A stretch of 5,748 nt of DNA from Acidobacteriota bacterium (GTDB lineage Bacteria > Acidobacteriota > Thermoanaerobaculia > Multivoradales > JAHEKO01), in the NCBI GenBank assembly GCA_030610025.1, contig JAUWSP010000205.1, positions 1 through 5,748 of the forward strand. Direction: 5' to 3'. Both the position numbers and the translations under genes were made by a program. Positions 1-5,660 of the stretch are shown in pieces. A model generated the notes under the pieces. It was given only the letters and a program-made list of their open reading frames with translations. It searched no databases and was not told where the DNA came from. How positions within the stretch are numbered: position 1 is the first letter of the stretch; each line of letters starts with the position of its first letter.

Positions 1-3000
1 AGAGCCTGGCACCGGAAACAGCTCGAGCTCCGGTCGCAAGGCGAAAGTCAACCGCTCCCTGCCACAGCCGAGCCAGATCAGGTCGGTTTCCTGCATGAGC
101 GCATCCAGCCAGGCCGGGTAGTAGGGGTCCAGTCGGGCCGGTAGGAGCTCCGACTCCCAGAGCCGGACTGGCGCCGGGTAGCCGAACAGGCTCTCCAGGG
201 CTGCCTTCAGGCGCTCCGGGTCGCCTCCAGCACCTCCCAACTCCTGTTGCGTAGCGAGGAACAGGGGCAGCTGGTCGAGAGATAGGGCCTCGAAGGAGGG
301 TCGAGCCTCGGCTCTCAACAGCCTCAAGAGGCGTTCGAGATTGTCACTGTCGCAGATCTCGAGCCTCTGGTCGTCCCCGCTCCGGAAATGATCGATGACG
401 ACGCGCTCCTCTCCCAGCAGCGCCTCCACCACCTCCCTGGTGTCGGCCTCGCTCAGAGCAAAGGTCTCCGCCAGAAGCTGATCGGGGAAGGGGCCATAGA
501 ACCGGATCCACTCCGATATCAGATCCACCAGGGTCGCCCCACCCTCTTCCGAATCGATCTCCCGGTCGGCCTCACTCGAGGATTCGACGAGACGCTCCTG
601 TGCCCACTCCAGGGCCACTCGGGAGCCATCGGATCCGCTCACCAGGGGCTGGAGCTCGACCGCATCGTCTCGCCACCCGAGACCCCGGGACAGCCTGGGC
701 AGGTCCTCTACATGGACTACAACCTCCAGGCCCTCTCGAGAGTCACTCCCCCGGACCCACACGAGACGCTCCGAGGCCGACCGTAGGATGGCATCGAGGT
801 CGGACTCCTCCCGGGCTAGATCTCGGTCCATCGCCGCGAGAAGCTCCTGCCACTCTGCGACCGGCAGGACCACTCGCTCCCGGGCCCAGTCCACGAGATC
901 CCGCGCCGTCTGCGGGGCATAGCCTGGATAGACCCTGTGCAGCTTGCGCTGGAAGCGGTCCACCAGTGCGGAAGGCAGCCGCGGCCGCAAATGAGAGCTA
1001 TGGACCAACTCCTGCAGCAGGTCGCGGCGCAGGCCTCCAGCCCGACCTTCCTCGGGAATGTCGTCCTCGTACATCAGGCGGTTGGTCTGCTTCCACAGCA
1101 CATTGGCCGCCAGGGGCGAGGCTTCGGAGGTGGAGACTTCGCTCCAGCGAATCTCTCCTCGCTCCAGCTCTCCGAGAACGAGCTTGAGGCTCTCCAGATC
1201 GAACTCGTCCTGAATGCAGGTTCGCCAGGTCTCCACCAGAATCGGGAAGTCCTCATAGCGGGAGACCGCCGCGAGCATCTTCTTGGCTCGCTGACGGTTG
1301 AGCCACAGGGGAACGCGGCGCCGGAAGCTCGCCCGTGGCAAGAGCAGGGCCCGGCCGGCGTTCTCGCGGAATCGCGCTCCGAAGAAACCGCTTCTCTCCA
1401 GGCTGTGGCGCAGGAGCTCTTCGACGTTGTCGGGGCGCACCAGCCCCAGGAGATGATCGACATCGAGACGCTCATCGGCGGAGAAAAGGAGGCAGTCGTT
1501 GTCCTGCTCTACAGAGAGCTGCCGGCCCTCCTCCCGTTCCCAGGCCGCTGCCAGGGCCAGGGCCCAGGGCCGGTTGACCTGCCCGCCCCACAGGCTGTGA
1601 AGGACCAGCCCGCTGCGACCCTCCCGCGGATCGGGGTCCATCACCCGCTCCACGACGAGGTGCTTTCGGTGCGGCAGGCCACAGCCGGTCACGGCTCGTT
1701 GATGCTCGAGGAGCCGTACCAGGTCCTCGGCTGCAGAGGCCTCGACGCTGTGCTCTTCTCGCAGCCGGCGTAGTGGAACAGCGCGACCACCCTTGTCCTC
1801 CAGAAAGCTGTCGGCCTGCTCCAGGAACTCGCCGGTTCTGGAAGCCAGATGGAAGCTGCGGTTGCGCTCCTCGGCTCGCCAGAAGGGAGCCATGGCTGAA
1901 GAGCGACGCGCCGGCACGACCAGCACGTCGTTGTGAGTCACGGCCCGGATCTGCCAGTTCTGTGCTCCCAGGGTGAAGGTGTCACCCACCGAGCGCTCCC
2001 AGACGAACTCTTCGTCCAGCTCGCCGATCTTGGCCATCGAGTCCTGCAGTCGAAGATGGAAGTAGCCGCGGTCCGGAATCGTACCGCCAGATTGATAGAC
2101 CAGACGAGATGCTCCCGGCCGAGCACGGATCGTGTTGTCCACCCGATCGAGGGTCACTCGCGGACGCAGCTCCCGGATTCGACTGTCGGCGTAGCGGCCG
2201 GCCAGCATCTCCTGGACCAGATCGAACTGGCGACGCTTGAGATCCCGGTATGGGTAGGTGGATCGTAGAAAGGCATAGAGCTCGTCCACATTCCAGGTCT
2301 CGGCCACCACCATGGACAACATCACCTGCGCGAGAACGTCGAGAGCTCCGGTTACGGGCCGGCTCTCCTCGATCTCCTGTTCCAGGACACATCGGGCCAT
2401 CACCGCAGCGTCCAGGAGGTCCCGGTCGAAGAGGGCGTAGAGCCGACCCTTGCTGGGCGCACCGACCTGGTGCCCAGCTCGCCCCAGGCGCTGCACCGCC
2501 GAGGCGACGGTCGCCGGGGTCTGCACCAGCAGTACCTCGTCCAGCGCCCCGATGTCGATGCCGAGCTCGAGAGAGTTGGTGGCGACCAGGGCTGCCAGGC
2601 GGCCCTCTTTCAAGCGCTCCTCCACGACGGCGCGGATCTCGCGTGAAAGCGATCCGTGGTGCGAGTAGGCCAGATCAGCCGCCTCGGTCTCGTTGAGCAG
2701 CCGGGTGAGCTTTTCGGTCAGGCGTCGGGAGTTGGCGAAGATCAAGGTAGAGCGATTGCTCTGGATGCGACCTCGTATCCCGGCGATCAGGGGTTCCCAG
2801 ACCTCTGCAGGAGAGGGCTCCGCTCTGAGCCTCTCCGGCACGCTCTCCGATTGGCTCGACTCTTCCTGCCCTCGGGCAACAACTCTCAGGTCGTACCGCT
2901 TCGCCTCGGATGAGGCGATGACCGAAACCGGCCGCGGTCGACCGGTGGGCTCCCCTTCTGCCCCCAGGGGTCCTGGCTGATATCCGCCCACGAAGCGAGC

Positions 3001-3642
3001 GATGCGCTCGGCGGGACGGACCGTGGCCGAAAGGGCGATGCGCTGAAACTCTCCCGCCAGCAGGCCGAGCCGCTCCACGGCAGTGATCAGATGAGTCCCC
3101 CGCTTGCTACCGGCGACTGCGTGGATCTCGTCCAGGATCACGCACTCCACGGATCCGAGGATGGATCTGCCGCCCTTCGAGGTCAGCAGGATGTTGAGGC
3201 TCTCCGGGGTGGTGATCAGCACCTCGGGAGGGTGTCGAAGCATCTTCTGTCGCTCGGCGGAGGGCGTATCGCCGCTGCGGGTCTGCACTCGCACCGCCTC
3301 GGGCCGCTCGCCAGCCTCTTCGAGCTCGATCTCCAACCGGGCCAGGGGGCCCAGCAGGTTGCGCTGGATGTCGTTGTTGAGTGCCCGCAGGGGAGAGACG
3401 TAGAGCACCTTCGTCTGCCCACCTCGCCATTGTCCCGTCAGCAACTGGTTCAAGGACCAGAGAAAGGCCGCCAGCGTCTTGCCGCTGCCGGTAGGGGCGG
3501 TGACGAGAACGTTCTCGCCAGCCGCGATGCGCGGCCAGACCTGGGCTTGCACCTTGGTCGGCTCTCCGACCTCGCGCTGGAACCAGCCGGCGACGACCGG
3601 ATGAAAGACGCTCAATGCTGCGCTTGTCTTCTTAGACGCCAT
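1..3642 (-). CDS. lhr: Lhr-type ATP-dependent DNA/RNA helicase, C-terminus beyond window
   Basis: Superfamily 2 helicase of the Lhr (large helicase-related) group, ATP-driven 3'-5' translocases acting in DNA repair. I translated the frame from ATG at 3642 to base 1 and found no stop: 1214 codons, partial. Visible motifs: Q-motif-like region near residues 29-34; Walker A APTGSGKT at 49-56; motif Ia SPLRAL at 83-88; TTPESL at 144-149; Walker B DEIH at 171-174; SATV motif III at 205-208; IFANSRR at 301-307; motif V ELGIDIG around 359-365; motif VI QRLGRAGH at 383-390. GTIPDRG at about 520-526 and the following GELDEEFVWERSVGD belong to the DEAD/H-associated domain typical of Lhr. The Lhr core ends near residue 860; a C-terminal region with winged-helix-like sequence (YGPFPDQLLAETFALS, from 1049) follows. 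Known full-length Lhr proteins have about 1500 residues, so roughly 300 are probably outside the window. An in-frame stop at 3667-3669 and no other ATG between support this start; no strong Shine-Dalgarno precedes it. Family certain, cellular role inferred. Confidence 0.95.
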   Translation of the reverse strand, partial: MASKKTSAALSVFHPVVAGWFQREVGEPTKVQAQVWPRIAAGENVLVTAPTGSGKTLAAFLWSLNQLLTGQWRGGQTKVLYVSPLRALNNDIQRNLLGPLARLEIELEEAGERPEAVRVQTRSGDTPSAERQKMLRHPPEVLITTPESLNILLTSKGGRSILGSVECVILDEIHAVAGSKRGTHLITAVERLGLLAGEFQRIALSATVRPAERIARFVGGYQPGPLGAEGEPTGRPRPVSVIASSEAKRYDLRVVARGQEESSQSESVPERLRAEPSPAEVWEPLIAGIRGRIQSNRSTLIFANSRRLTEKLTRLLNETEAADLAYSHHGSLSREIRAVVEERLKEGRLAALVATNSLELGIDIGALDEVLLVQTPATVASAVQRLGRAGHQVGAPSKGRLYALFDRDLLDAAVMARCVLEQEIEESRPVTGALDVLAQVMLSMVVAETWNVDELYAFLRSTYPYRDLKRRQFDLVQEMLAGRYADSRIRELRPRVTLDRVDNTIRARPGASRLVYQSGGTIPDRGYFHLRLQDSMAKIGELDEEFVWERSVGDTFTLGAQNWQIRAVTHNDVLVVPARRSSAMAPFWRAEERNRSFHLASRTGEFLEQADSFLEDKGGRAVPLRRLREEHSVEASAAEDLVRLLEHQRAVTGCGLPHRKHLVVERVMDPDPREGRSGLVLHSLWGGQVNRPWALALAAAWEREEGRQLSVEQDNDCLLFSADERLDVDHLLGLVRPDNVEELLRHSLERSGFFGARFRENAGRALLLPRASFRRRVPLWLNRQRAKKMLAAVSRYEDFPILVETWRTCIQDEFDLESLKLVLGELERGEIRWSEVSTSEASPLAANVLWKQTNRLMYEDDIPEEGRAGGLRRDLLQELVHSSHLRPRLPSALVDRFQRKLHRVYPGYAPQTARDLVDWARERVVLPVAEWQELLAAMDRDLAREESDLDAILRSASERLVWVRGSDSREGLEVVVHVEDLPRLSRGLGWRDDAVELQPLVSGSDGSRVALEWAQERLVESSSEADREIDSEEGGATLVDLISEWIRFYGPFPDQLLAETFALSEADTREVVEALLGEERVVIDHFRSGDDQRLEICDSDNLERLLRLLRAEARPSFEALSLDQLPLFLATQQELGGAGGDPERLKAALESLFGYPAPVRLWESELLPARLDPYYPAWLDALMQETDLIWLGCGRERLTFALRPELELFPVPGS

Positions 3643-3834
3643 GCTCGACCACGCTCTGCCACTACGTTACCGGAGCCGTAGTGTAGCCCTTCTTCCCAGC
3701 GGCGTTATCAACTTGAGGTCCGTCCGCGTGGTCCGCTGGGGGACGGCGTCGGCTTTGTAGGGGCGCCCCTTGCGGGCGCCCGCGGGAGGGGGCAAGCCCC
3801 TCCCCTACATCCAGGCGGGCCGCCGCCTTGTCTT
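3643..3834. other. Intergenic region between helicase start and IS right end
   Basis: This stretch holds no convincing gene. A minus-strand frame crossing it continues out of the IS right end and through the palindromic repeat, so it is not credible as a protein. It contains the 5' leader of the helicase gene and the REP-like repeat at 3756-3809. A helicase promoter is not clear: TTGATA (minus strand, 3711-3706) and TACACT (3685-3680) resemble -35 and -10 boxes, but they are 20 bp apart, longer than the usual 16-18. Confidence 0.6.
3756..3809. repeat. REP-like compound palindrome (two hairpins, complementary loops)
   Basis: A 54-bp imperfect palindrome bounded by TGTAGGGG (3756-3763) and CCCCTACA (3802-3809). 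It can fold as two adjacent hairpins. The first has arms GGGCGCCC at 3761-3768 and 3774-3781 with loop CTTGC. The second has arms GGGAGGGG at 3784-3791 and CCCCTCCC at 3797-3804 with loop GCAAG. The two loops are exact reverse complements of each other, so a single long cruciform or a pair of kissing hairpins is possible. GC-rich elements of this shape are commonly dispersed in bacterial intergenic regions. With only one copy in the window, dispersal is inferred. No T-run follows on either strand, so a simple intrinsic terminator is unlikely. Confidence 0.75.
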
Positions 3835-3838
3835 CCAT
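3824..3838. other. IS target half-site plus core at the right-end junction
   Basis: Host sequence next to the IS right end, followed by the putative core CCAT at 3835-3838. The nine bases CGCCTTGTC at 3824-3832 are the same, letter for letter, as the RNA that would be read from the minus strand at 4051-4043 inside the IS. This is the relation expected between the left half of a target and a bridge-RNA left target guide. Two bases (TT, 3833-3834) between the match and the core do not match. Confidence 0.6.
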
Positions 3839-3848
3839 GAGAAGGCCA
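3837..3848. repeat. Right subterminal inverted repeat of the IS (IRR)
   Basis: ATGAGAAGGCCA, the exact reverse complement of 5285-5296. It is the outermost part of the IS on the helicase side and overlaps the putative core CCAT (3835-3838) by two bases. Confidence 0.8.
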
Positions 3849-3853
3849 TTTTG

Positions 3854-3859
3854 TGTCAA
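3854..3859 (-). promoter_or_regulatory. Outward-facing -35 box in the IS right end
   Basis: On the minus strand this reads TTGACA, a perfect sigma-70 -35 hexamer, about 20 bp inside the right end and pointing out toward the helicase gene. No good -10 hexamer lies 16-18 bp downstream, either in the integrated form (GGAAGA region) or in the reconstructed circle junction (GGGATG region). It may therefore be weak, need an activator, or be chance. Confidence 0.35.
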
Positions 3860-3875
3860 GGCCGCCTTGGCGGCC
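3860..3875. repeat. 16-bp palindrome inside the IS right end
   Basis: GGCCGCC at 3860-3866 and GGCGGCC at 3869-3875 are separated by TT. It lies between the putative bridge RNA and the outward -35 box. On the minus strand it would form a strong stem after the RNA, and could bound the transcript's 3' end, but no U-tract follows directly. Confidence 0.5.
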
Positions 3876-3914
3876 CAGCTTCGTGGCGGGTAGCGAGCTC
3901 GGGCAGATCCAGGG

Positions 3915-4080
3915 CTGGGATTTGACCGTTGCCGCAGGCTTCCATTCGCACTCTGGGTGAGCCAGCTCTTCTGGCTCGGTGCACGTTGGGATCCATCCAG
4001 TACAGAAGCTGCCATCTCGTCATCGGTCTCAGGTTCGGACCTGACAAGGCGCCGCAGTCTTCCGGACTGGGCGGTCGGTC
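3915..4080 (-). ncRNA. Putative bridge RNA (seekRNA) of the IS
   Basis: Non-coding part of the IS downstream of the transposase, read on the transposase strand; outer limits are approximate. Three small stem-loops follow 5' to 3': CAGTC/GACTG (4069-4065 with 4059-4055), possibly extended by CGCC/GGCG across a bulged C; TCAGGT/ACCTGA (4044-4039 with 4034-4029); and GAGCCAG/CTGGCTC (3977-3971 with 3965-3959). The second hairpin is flanked by CGCCUUGUC (4051-4043, overlapping the stem by two bases) and CGAUGACGAGAUGG (4025-4012). These match the two target halves outside the IS in the orientation required of left and right target guides. The third hairpin is flanked by AUCCCA (3992-3987), equal to the donor at 5295-5300, and by AUGG (3945-3942), the complement of the core; these donor matches are short. 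IS110-superfamily transposases are known to be guided by such RNAs, encoded at the right end in IS1111-type elements. The structure was judged by eye, without a folding calculation. Confidence 0.65.
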
Positions 4081-4141
4081 GGTAGATAGCCCTGGGGTTG
4101 GACATGCGGTTGGATTGCCAATGCCGAGACGCAAGGAGTCG

Positions 4142-5209
4142 TTAGGCGGCGCGACGGTGCTCCTGGAAGAGGGGGTCGTAGACCTCACCGGTAGTCCACA
4201 GGTGATGGAGCAGCACCGCTAGCTTCCTAGCCATTGCGACAATGGCTCGATGATGGGCTCCCGGCCCACCTCGAGCCTGCAGGCGCTCACCGAAGCGGCG
4301 CAGGTCACAGTCCTCACCAAAGGGTCCCATCATGTAGTGAGCGCATTGGACCAGCAGTGCTCGCAGCATCGTGTTGCCCTCCTTGCGGATCCGCAGCTGT
4401 GGGCGACTCTGTCCAGACTCCCGCCTGGCCGGCACGAGCCCGAGATAGGCACCGACCTCCCGGCTGCGGCGAAAACGCTTCGGGTCCTGCACGATTAAAA
4501 CAAAGGCCAAGGCAGTGATGGGTCCCACACCTCGGACCTGCCGTAGCAGCTGGGTTTCGGGATAGCGCTCCTGGGCCAGGCGCTCGAGTTGCCGCTCGTA
4601 GGCCCAGATCTGTCGGTTCAGCTGCCCGAGCATCTCCAGCAAAGGCCCCAATGCCGGCTCGAGGAAGTCGGGCAAGACCTCACCGAGTCGCCGGGCAAAC
4701 GTCGACGTGGAGCCTCCGGGAATCCGTAAGCCATGCGACTTGGCTACGCCCTGACAGTGTAGAACCAGGCGCGTGCGGGTCCGGACCAGCATCTGTCGGG
4801 CCCGCAGGACGGCCAAGTCTGCCTGTGCCTGGGCACTGCCATGCTGGACCGGGGCCAGGAGCTTGGGATCGACGCGCGCCAGACGGGCCAGGTACTCGGC
4901 ATCGACCTGATCGTCCTTGTTGCGGTTTTCGTAGATCAGACGCAGCTTGCGGGGATTCGCTACGATCACCTCGTGACCCAGCTCGCTGAGCAGTCGAGAA
5001 ATCCACGGGGAATGGGTGCCCACCTCCAAGGCAATACGCAAACGTGTCGCGCCGGAAAAGCGCCCGCTCAGGGCGCTTTGGATTGTGCGGAGCCGAGAGC
5101 GCTCCACCACTTCGCCGCTGTCTCGCTGCAACACGATGATCTGGGAGTACCGATCACCGACGTCCAATCCCACCACTTGATTCGCTTGCTCCATGCTAGT
5201 CTGATCCAT
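4142..5209 (-). CDS. IS110-family transposase (DEDD N-terminal plus Tnp_20 domain)
   Basis: A 355-residue RNA-guided recombinase that excises and inserts the surrounding IS as a circle. The N-terminal RuvC-like DEDD domain shows D16 in VGLDVGD, E62 in ALEVGTHSPW, and D100 and D103 in NKDDQVDAEYLARL. A helical, partly coiled-coil-like linker spans about 125-220. The C-terminal Tnp_20 domain starts with GVGPITALAF (225-234) and continues through GAYLGLVPARRESGQ (251-265); S263 is the likely nucleophilic serine, followed by IRKEGNTMLR (272-281). Length is normal for the family, with no frameshift or internal stop, so the protein looks functional. I chose the ATG at 5209 because an AAGGAG Shine-Dalgarno lies 8 nt upstream; an in-frame ATG at 5239 would add ten residues (MMALKKGDWP) but has no comparable site. 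The stop is TAA at 4142-4144. The gene is alone on its strand, followed by the putative bridge RNA. Family assignment is firm; subgroup IS1111 rests on the element's ends. Confidence 0.94.
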   Translation of the reverse strand: MDQTSMEQANQVVGLDVGDRYSQIIVLQRDSGEVVERSRLRTIQSALSGRFSGATRLRIALEVGTHSPWISRLLSELGHEVIVANPRKLRLIYENRNKDDQVDAEYLARLARVDPKLLAPVQHGSAQAQADLAVLRARQMLVRTRTRLVLHCQGVAKSHGLRIPGGSTSTFARRLGEVLPDFLEPALGPLLEMLGQLNRQIWAYERQLERLAQERYPETQLLRQVRGVGPITALAFVLIVQDPKRFRRSREVGAYLGLVPARRESGQSRPQLRIRKEGNTMLRALLVQCAHYMMGPFGEDCDLRRFGERLQARGGPGAHHRAIVAMARKLAVLLHHLWTTGEVYDPLFQEHRRAA

Positions 5210-5217
5210 GGGCCAGT

Positions 5218-5223
5218 CTCCTT
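5218..5223 (-). promoter_or_regulatory. Shine-Dalgarno site of the transposase gene
   Basis: AAGGAG on the minus strand, 8 nt before the ATG at 5209. It decides the start in favour of 5209 over the upstream ATG pair at 5239 and 5236. Confidence 0.7.
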
Positions 5224-5284
5224 TCTTGAGAGCCATCATGAGCTCGTACTAAAGATTGCAGACCTCTACAGTACTGCGCGAGGC

Positions 5285-5296
5285 TGGCCTTCTCAT
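5285..5296. repeat. Left subterminal inverted repeat of the IS (IRL)
   Basis: TGGCCTTCTCAT, the exact reverse complement of 3837-3848. It lies upstream of the transposase gene and is separated from the core CCAT (5298-5301) by a single C. Confidence 0.8.
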
Positions 5297-5297
5297 C

Positions 5298-5311
5298 CCA
5301 TCTCGTCATCG
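5298..5311. other. Core plus target half-site at the left-end junction
   Basis: CCATCTCGTCATCG: the core CCAT followed by ten bases of host DNA outside the IS. The same 14 bases occur at 4012-4025 inside the element. Transcribed from the minus strand, the internal copy would pair with the top strand here, as a right target guide should. The match ends exactly at the core on one side (5297 C versus 4011 G) and ends at 5312 on the other. Confidence 0.65.
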
Positions 5312-5409
5312 CGCGGGATCTCTTGTGCTCTGTGAAGGTCCTGGCGCTGCGCTCGATTCGGCACCCCCTGTCGAACCACCCGAACGAACCTCTCGAACCG
5401 ACGGTGCCA

Positions 5410-5486
5410 GATCGGCCAAGGGGTCTCCTGAGTCGGAGGGGCATGGTCGGGTGAGGCCGCAGACTCAGGAGACCCCTTGGCCGATC
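5410..5486. repeat. Long perfect inverted repeat, 25-bp arms and 27-nt loop
   Basis: The arms at 5410-5434 and 5462-5486 are exact reverse complements over 25 bp; the left arm starts GATCGGCCAAGGGG and the right arm ends CCCCTTGGCCGATC. The 27-nt spacer is 5435-5461. The stem would be very stable in RNA or as a cruciform. There is no T-run after it on either strand, so it is not a standard intrinsic terminator. It lies outside the IS, in the region between the helicase and hydrolase genes. It could be a small non-autonomous element, a structured RNA or a protein-binding site; nothing here decides between them. Confidence 0.85.
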
Positions 5487-5520
5487 CCATGCTCGGGTCG
5501 ATCCCATTTTCGGGTCGAAC
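5482..5520. repeat. 17-bp tandem repeat next to the large palindrome
   Basis: Two adjacent copies, CGATCCCATGCTCGGGT (5482-5498) and CGATCCCATTTTCGGGT (5499-5515), differ at two central positions; a degenerate third start, CGAACCC, follows at 5516. The first copy overlaps the last five bases of the right palindrome arm. Short tandem units of this kind can be operator sites for a dimeric regulator, but that is only a possibility. Confidence 0.6.
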
Positions 5521-5600
5521 CCTCGCCGACAACAGTCCGATTCTCTAATGTCCAGGCCTGCTGGCCACCCGGACGGACCTCCGCCCGTTAACGTTCCGGC

Positions 5601-5606
5601 TATACT
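5601..5606 (+). promoter_or_regulatory. Possible -10 box of the hydrolase gene
   Basis: TATACT matches the sigma-70 -10 consensus at five of six positions and lies 55 bp before the ATG at 5661. No recognisable -35 hexamer sits at the usual distance (5578-5583 reads CCTCCG), so an activator-dependent or alternative promoter is possible. The hairpin leader would lie on the transcript. Confidence 0.4.
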
Positions 5607-5634
5607 GCTTTCAGATTCGAACCGCTAGCAGATA

Positions 5635-5655
5635 TCAAGCGTTCTTCGCTTGAGG
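5635..5655 (+). promoter_or_regulatory. Leader hairpin overlapping the ribosome-binding site
   Basis: TCAAGCG (5635-5641) and CGCTTGA (5647-5653) form a perfect 7-bp stem with a 5-nt loop. The Shine-Dalgarno GAGG at 5652-5655 overlaps the last two bases of the stem. The site is 5 nt before ATG 5661 and 8 nt before ATG 5664. The hairpin may partly mask the ribosome-binding site. Confidence 0.5.
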
Positions 5656-5660
5656 AACTG

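Larger units (their letters stand above)
3835..5301 (-). mobile_element. IS110-family (IS1111-like) insertion sequence, about 1463 bp
   Basis: The element is defined by one transposase gene on the minus strand, a perfect 12-bp inverted repeat near the ends (ATGAGAAGGCCA at 3837-3848 and TGGCCTTCTCAT at 5285-5296), and CCAT present at both junctions (3835-3838 and 5298-5301). Counting one CCAT, the unit is 1463 bp. Relative to the transposase, the left end is a short non-coding stretch of about 90 bp and the right end a long one of about 300 bp. Subterminal inverted repeats with a long non-coding right end are the IS1111 pattern; elements of the IS110 group proper lack such repeats and keep the long non-coding part at the left end. 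No long target duplication is seen, as expected for this family. The transposase is intact, so the copy may be active. The exact ends are inferred from the guide matches and could shift by a few bases. Confidence 0.82.
5302..5660. other. Intergenic region between IS left end and hydrolase gene
   Basis: I see no convincing gene here; open frames on both strands run through the palindrome and have no recognisable family features. It carries the large inverted repeat (5410-5486), the 17-bp tandem repeat (from 5482), several scattered CGAACC motifs (for example GTCGAACC at 5370-5377 and 5514-5521), a possible -10 box at 5601 and the hairpin with the ribosome-binding site before the hydrolase gene. 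The part before 5410 shows nothing I can name. Confidence 0.6.

Noticed and set aside
937..1773. 278-residue plus-strand open frame, with several others inside 388-3681
   Set aside because: These are antisense to the continuous helicase frame, which carries all the motifs of its family.
3680..3711. Helicase promoter (TTGATA and TACACT on the minus strand)
   Set aside because: The 20-bp spacing and poor -10 match are too weak to list as a promoter.
3662..4105. 147-residue minus-strand open frame after the transposase
   Set aside because: It overlaps the putative bridge RNA, crosses the IS end and runs through the REP-like repeat. Its translation has no recognisable domain, and the length is easily explained by high GC.
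5209..5239. Upstream ATG at 5239 as the transposase start
   Set aside because: It lacks a good Shine-Dalgarno site, while the ATG at 5209 has AAGGAG at 8 nt and gives the usual start just before the first catalytic Asp.
4012..5311. 14-bp direct repeat (4012-4025 and 5298-5311) as a target-site duplication
   Set aside because: One copy is internal to the element, about 175 bp from its right end, and the inverted repeats place the ends elsewhere. The repeat is better explained as a guide-target match.
5410..5486. Large palindrome as an intrinsic terminator
   Set aside because: No run of T follows the stem on either strand, and the loop is long.
5410..5520. CRISPR-like array
   Set aside because: Repeats are adjacent without spacers, and only two full copies exist.
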